From: Gavia stellata | Taxonomy: Eukaryota > Chordata > Aves > Gaviiformes > Gaviidae | NCBI RefSeq assembly: GCF_030936135.1 | Contig: NW_026777121.1 | Coordinates: forward strand, 1,364,001-1,428,000 | DNA: 64,000 nucleotides | Reading direction: 5' to 3' | Shown: positions 60,241-64,000 of the stretch, piece after piece | Layout: each line of letters opens with the position of its first letter | How positions within the stretch are numbered: the stretch's first letter is position 1 | The notes under the pieces: generated by a model | Databases searched by the model: none | Seen by the model: only the letters and a program-made list of their open reading frames with translations | What the model was told of the DNA's origin: nothing | Made by a program: the position numbers and the translations under genes

Positions 60241-62850
60241 TTCCCATAAGCCTCAATCTCCCTTTACTTAGGTTCCACCACTTAGACAGAAGGTGGTGGC
60301 ATTTGTCACTTTTCTAACTGGGCCTTGTCACACATTCTCCAATTTATCCCATCTTCTTACAACCTGGTGTCGCATTAAAGGGCAAGGCGATTTGGAAGAA
60401 AATAAACCCCCGTGCGTTCCAGCTTGTCCTCAGGTATCAGAGGGGCTGGGGGCAGCTAGGCTTAGATTCTGAGTGATGCCCTACTCTTTGTGTTACAAGT
60501 CCGGTCGCGTTCAATGTGTTGAACTCTCACGATTACGCATACACTCGTAACACCATACACTTTCAGTCTAGTCGCGTTCCATGAACTAGCACGGCCACAC
60601 TTAAGGGATTTGGTGGCATTCAGTGAGAACTGTCACGGCTAGATTAACGAATAGTGCAGTTTATTGAAGCCACAGATACACAAGTTCTTTTGGGCTGCCG
60701 GTGATAAAATTACTGCCTGCAAAGCATGTGCAAATACCAAGAATATGAGCACTATAGCCTGGCGACAAACGCGTTAAGTTATAAAGCAACTCTATAGAGA
60801 CTTCTAAGTTGCCCGGGGAAGCACTCGGTGTAACCAAGTGTTCGAACCTTACCCAAAGGCGTCCCTGTGGGGGGGAAGAGAGGCTCTGATCCCAGGTGTC
60901 AGGGGCGGTCTGCCTGGTATCTTCCCTGGCATCCCTCCTCTCTTAAGCCATTTTTATTTTATCTGTCCTTACAGGTGGAGCTTGAGTGACTCTAGTCATA
61001 CATACCTCTCTTGCAATTGGTGTAAAAGTTTCTCGTTCTGCTTTTAAAGGTATAGACTGAGAAAAATCCAGAGCGCAAGCTCAGCGAGGGGTGGTCGCAC
61101 CTTGGAGGTGGGTAGCTTTGGGATGGAGGTGTGGTGTTTTGGTATTATAATGAGATTATAATGAGCAAAGTTCACCCAAAGATAGTATTTTGACAAAAAA
61201 TGACAGACTGTTGGCTCGGGGTGGTAAATATGCAGCTCAGGGTAGGAAATATGCGGCTTGTCAGTTCCATAGTACCTTCCAGTTCCCGTCTTATCCCAGA
61301 GCCTGGCAGCGGTGTCTCCACTCCACTCCACCCTCCGTGCAGTTTCTCTTAGAGTCAGCACACCAAACTCCCCTGGTGTTGCCAACATCTAAGGTTGCCT
61401 AGGGAGCTTCTGTGGGATGGATTCCTTGCACATTCGCCACACTCACCCTGAAGATTTCTTCAGTGCTGTACCTTCAATATAAATTTAATTTCTAAGTTAC
61501 TTCAAGAGGTAGTGATGTTTTACAGGAATAATATATGGAAGTGGTAAGAAAATCTAACTACTTCAAAAGAGGGGATTGATACCAAAGATTTAAACAATTT
61601 AGCTGTAAGACAAACCCTTTTGGATAAACCTTATCAGAAAGGGAAGTTACCAAACCTTAAACTGTGATCATCTATGCCCTAACTACATTGCTGAATTGAT
61701 ATAATGATAACACCAGAACACAGACTGAACTCATGTCTCAACTACTGTAAAGGTCCTGGATCTACTATGCCTGAGTTAACCAACTCCTCTGTCGGAGTTT
61801 GACAACAAGAAGAAGAGAACCATTTCAACAGGACTCTTAAAGGCTGTATTATTGCATAATCAAGTTAAAATTGAAATATTATCTATTTCTGTTTCTTTTC
61901 CAGGTTGTAAGAAGATGGGATAGATTTGAGAATGTGTGAAAAGGCCTAATTAGAAAAGTGACAAATGCCACCACCTGCTGTCTAAGTGGTGGAACCTAAG
62001 TAAAGGGAGATTGAGACTTATGGTGTCGCGTTAAAGGAATGCAGTTTCGAAATTTGTCTGTCAGAGTCCCAGGACTTTCACTGACCCATTTATCAGAGCC
62101 CCAGCAAGAGGACTTGCACTGAGCAGATGCACAAAAATTGAAATTAGTTATTTTATTGAAAGCGACAGAAACAGATTCGAGATTGCCGTTGATAAATTCA
62201 CTAACTACAACAGTGCTACTAATTAAGGGTAATATTGCTAGCAGACTTGATAGTAATACAAGAACCCGGGGATAACTGTCACCCAGAGGGTGAGAGGCGC
62301 AGCGCTTATGTTGAAACAAGGTTTAAAAGTAAGAAAGAAAAATGTAGAGAAGACACTTTGTAACAACTGCACCAGTACGTAGACATATTAGAGATAAAGA
62401 CTGTCTCCACTGACTCTCTGCTGATAAAGATTGTCTTCACTGACTCTCTGGTAACTAGCAATAATGATTAGCGCAAGGACGAATCGTAGAAAAATAGAAT
62501 GGACTGCCAAAATAGTGCCCTAGAGTTAACTTGTCTCATTATAATCTCATTTTAATACTAAAAAACACACCTCCTAGCTAGAGAAGCCCCGACCCAATTT
62601 ATCCCCCTACTCTCTGAGCATGCGTGGTGAATTAAAAGAGAACTGTAACTTTAAGATGAAGTAAGAAAAGTATTAACCAATAGTTAATTACGGGTAGCAC
62701 CAGTAGGCGTAACTAACTTTGCTAACTGTTTCAAATACCTGTCATGATTTTAACCCTGTGTGCAAGCTTTGTGGAGCAATCCCCTTGCACCCGGCGCCGC
62801 AATAAACATGCCTGCTTTATAACTCTGTGTGAGTTGTGAAGTTTGTTTCC
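60240..62850. mobile_element. Endogenous-retrovirus-derived mosaic with inverted arms
   Basis: An arm at about 60,247-60,365 recurs inverted at about 61,903-62,017 with a few differences. A short GGTGTCGC(A/G)TTAAAGG motif follows both. The right end at 62,770-62,850 (GCCGCAATAAACATGCCTGC, then a T/G-rich end) is LTR-like. A tandem duplication of about 30 bases lies at 62,395-62,455. No intact gene is present; it is a broken, composite fossil of uncertain age, probably several elements. Confidence 0.55.
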
Positions 62851-62856
62851 GCATGT

Positions 62857-62985
62857 CACACCCGGTTGCCTCAGCTGGGCCCTGAGGCCCAAGTGTGCAA
62901 TATCAAGCAGCTACTGGTTCACGAGCACTACAGTAACATCACGCAGAGGAACGACATCGCCCTGCTGGAACTGGACCGGCCAATG
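62857..62985 (+). pseudogene. Relic acrosin exon 3, inverted copy
   Basis: Plus-strand match to the array relic: LPQLGPEAQVCNIKQLLVHE through the Asp motif NDIALLELDRP. Here LELDRP keeps the form of the intact gene, whereas the array relics read LEPDRA, so this copy is closer to the ancestral state. Confidence 0.8.
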
Positions 62986-63158
62986 CCCTCTAGCCTCCAG
63001 GGACCTAGCCCCGCGCAGCAAATGCAACGCACGGGGCTGGCTCCTGCTTTCCTCCCGTGACTGCCCTGCACTCCAGCATGGGAGCAAGGCTCCACCATAC
63101 AGCTCTAGAAGGTAGACTGAGGAGATGAGGCTGATACAGGATTTACCAAAGCCATGGA

Positions 63159-63753
63159 TGTCGTGGTTTAACCCCAGCTGGCAACTAAGCACCACCCAGC
63201 CACTCGCTCACTCCCCCCAGGTGGGATGGGGGAGAGAATTGGAAGGGTAAAAGTGAGAAAACTCGCGGCTTGAGATAAAGACAGTTCAATAGGTGAAGCA
63301 AAAGCTGTGCAGGCAAGCAAAGCAAAACAAGGAATGCGTTCACTACTTCCCACCGGCAGGCAGGTGTTCAGCCATCTCCAGGAAAGCAGGGCTCCATCAC
63401 GCGTAACGGCTACTTGGGAAGACAAATGCCATCACCCCGCACGTCCCCCCCTTCCTTCTTCTTCCCCCAGCTTTATATGCTGAGCATGACGTCATATGGT
63501 ATGGAATATCCCTTTGGTCAGTGGGGGTCAGCTGTCCCAGCTGTGTCGCCTCCCAACTTTTTGTGCACCCCCAGCCTACTCGCTGGTGGGGCGGTGTGAG
63601 AAGCAGAAAAGGCCTTGACTCTGTGTAAGCACTGCTTAGCAGTAACTAAAACATCCCTGCTTTATCAACACTGTTTCCAGCACAAATCCAAAACACAGCC
63701 CCATACTAGCTACTAAGAAGAAAACTAACGCTACCCCAGCCAAAACCAGCACA
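63159..63753 (-). mobile_element. Solo LTR in the inverted unit
   Basis: Same LTR as in the array, reversed, with the same 5-base flanks (ATGGA on both sides in this orientation), confirming that it moved as part of the unit. Confidence 0.85.
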
Positions 63754-64000
63754 ATGGAGAATGGCGTGTGGTGCTGAGAGCGGGAGCATCCTTCTCTGGC
63801 TAGAGCCTAAAATTGCGTGTCCTTGGCCACGCGTACCAGGGGCCACAACTGCCCTTGTCGGTGTTGGCCCAGAACAGCAATGTAACTCATAGACAGCAAG
63901 GACAGGAAGCCTGCCAGAGGCTGTTGCTGTGGCTGACGTAGCCACGATGGCCTGTGCTGCGTCTGCGTTTCACGGGGCTTTGTGCCGGAAGGCTGACACT

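Larger units (their letters stand above)
62857..64000 (-). repeat. Inverted partial acrosin repeat unit, runs off the window
   Basis: This is the reverse complement of about 9,098-10,234 of unit 1, at high identity, including relic exon, LTR and gene 5' flank. An intact acrosin gene on the plus strand would be expected just beyond the right edge. Confidence 0.9.

Noticed and set aside
56708-62850. Search for the E2F3 first exon (short MPLQQQ type or the long alanine-rich type)
   Set aside because: No matching coding segment with a donor was found on the minus strand; it is either beyond the window or lost.

Overview
The window is eukaryotic and almost certainly avian. It carries CR1 LINE fragments ending in the bird-type ATTCTGTG tail, bird-type endogenous retrovirus LTRs, split genes with GT-AG introns and one minor-spliceosome intron, and recognisable E2F3, CDKAL1 and acrosin exons.

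Layout. (1) 1-5,627: CpG-rich block at about 970-1,700, then sequence with no supported gene. (2) 5,628-27,372: three phase-matched minus-strand exons of a host gene I do not recognise. Its last visible intron is split by a tandem array (6,034-25,699) of about 5.68 kb units. Each complete unit holds one intact five-exon acrosin-type serine protease gene on the minus strand, one solo LTR and a relic of a second acrosin exon 3. Four protease genes are present and look intact. (3) 28,000-32,100: intronic sequence with an LTR fragment and an old CR1. (4) 32,122-38,150: the 5' part of a CDKAL1 homologue on the minus strand, with a CpG-island promoter and a long G/A-rich tract. Its third exon lacks a usable splice donor. 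(5) 38,682-42,810: a possible small two-exon plus-strand gene (95 residues) starting beside the CDKAL1 island. (6) 43,083-56,707: an E2F3 homologue on the minus strand, six coding exons, first exon not found. It contains a textbook U12-type AT-AC intron. Unusual changes in its DNA-binding domain and a C-terminal extension suggest relaxed constraint. (7) 56,710-60,200: nothing recognised. (8) 60,240-62,850: retrovirus-derived mosaic with inverted arms. (9) 62,857-64,000: part of the acrosin unit again, inverted, running off the window.

Interpretation. E2F3 followed by CDKAL1 on the same strand is the usual vertebrate order. Here the pair looks partly decayed and lies between oppositely oriented copies of a recently amplified sperm-protease unit. 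This fits a duplicated, ampliconic segment, for example on a sex chromosome or another germline-biased region. That placement is inference. The retroviral pieces are fossils and are only named and placed.
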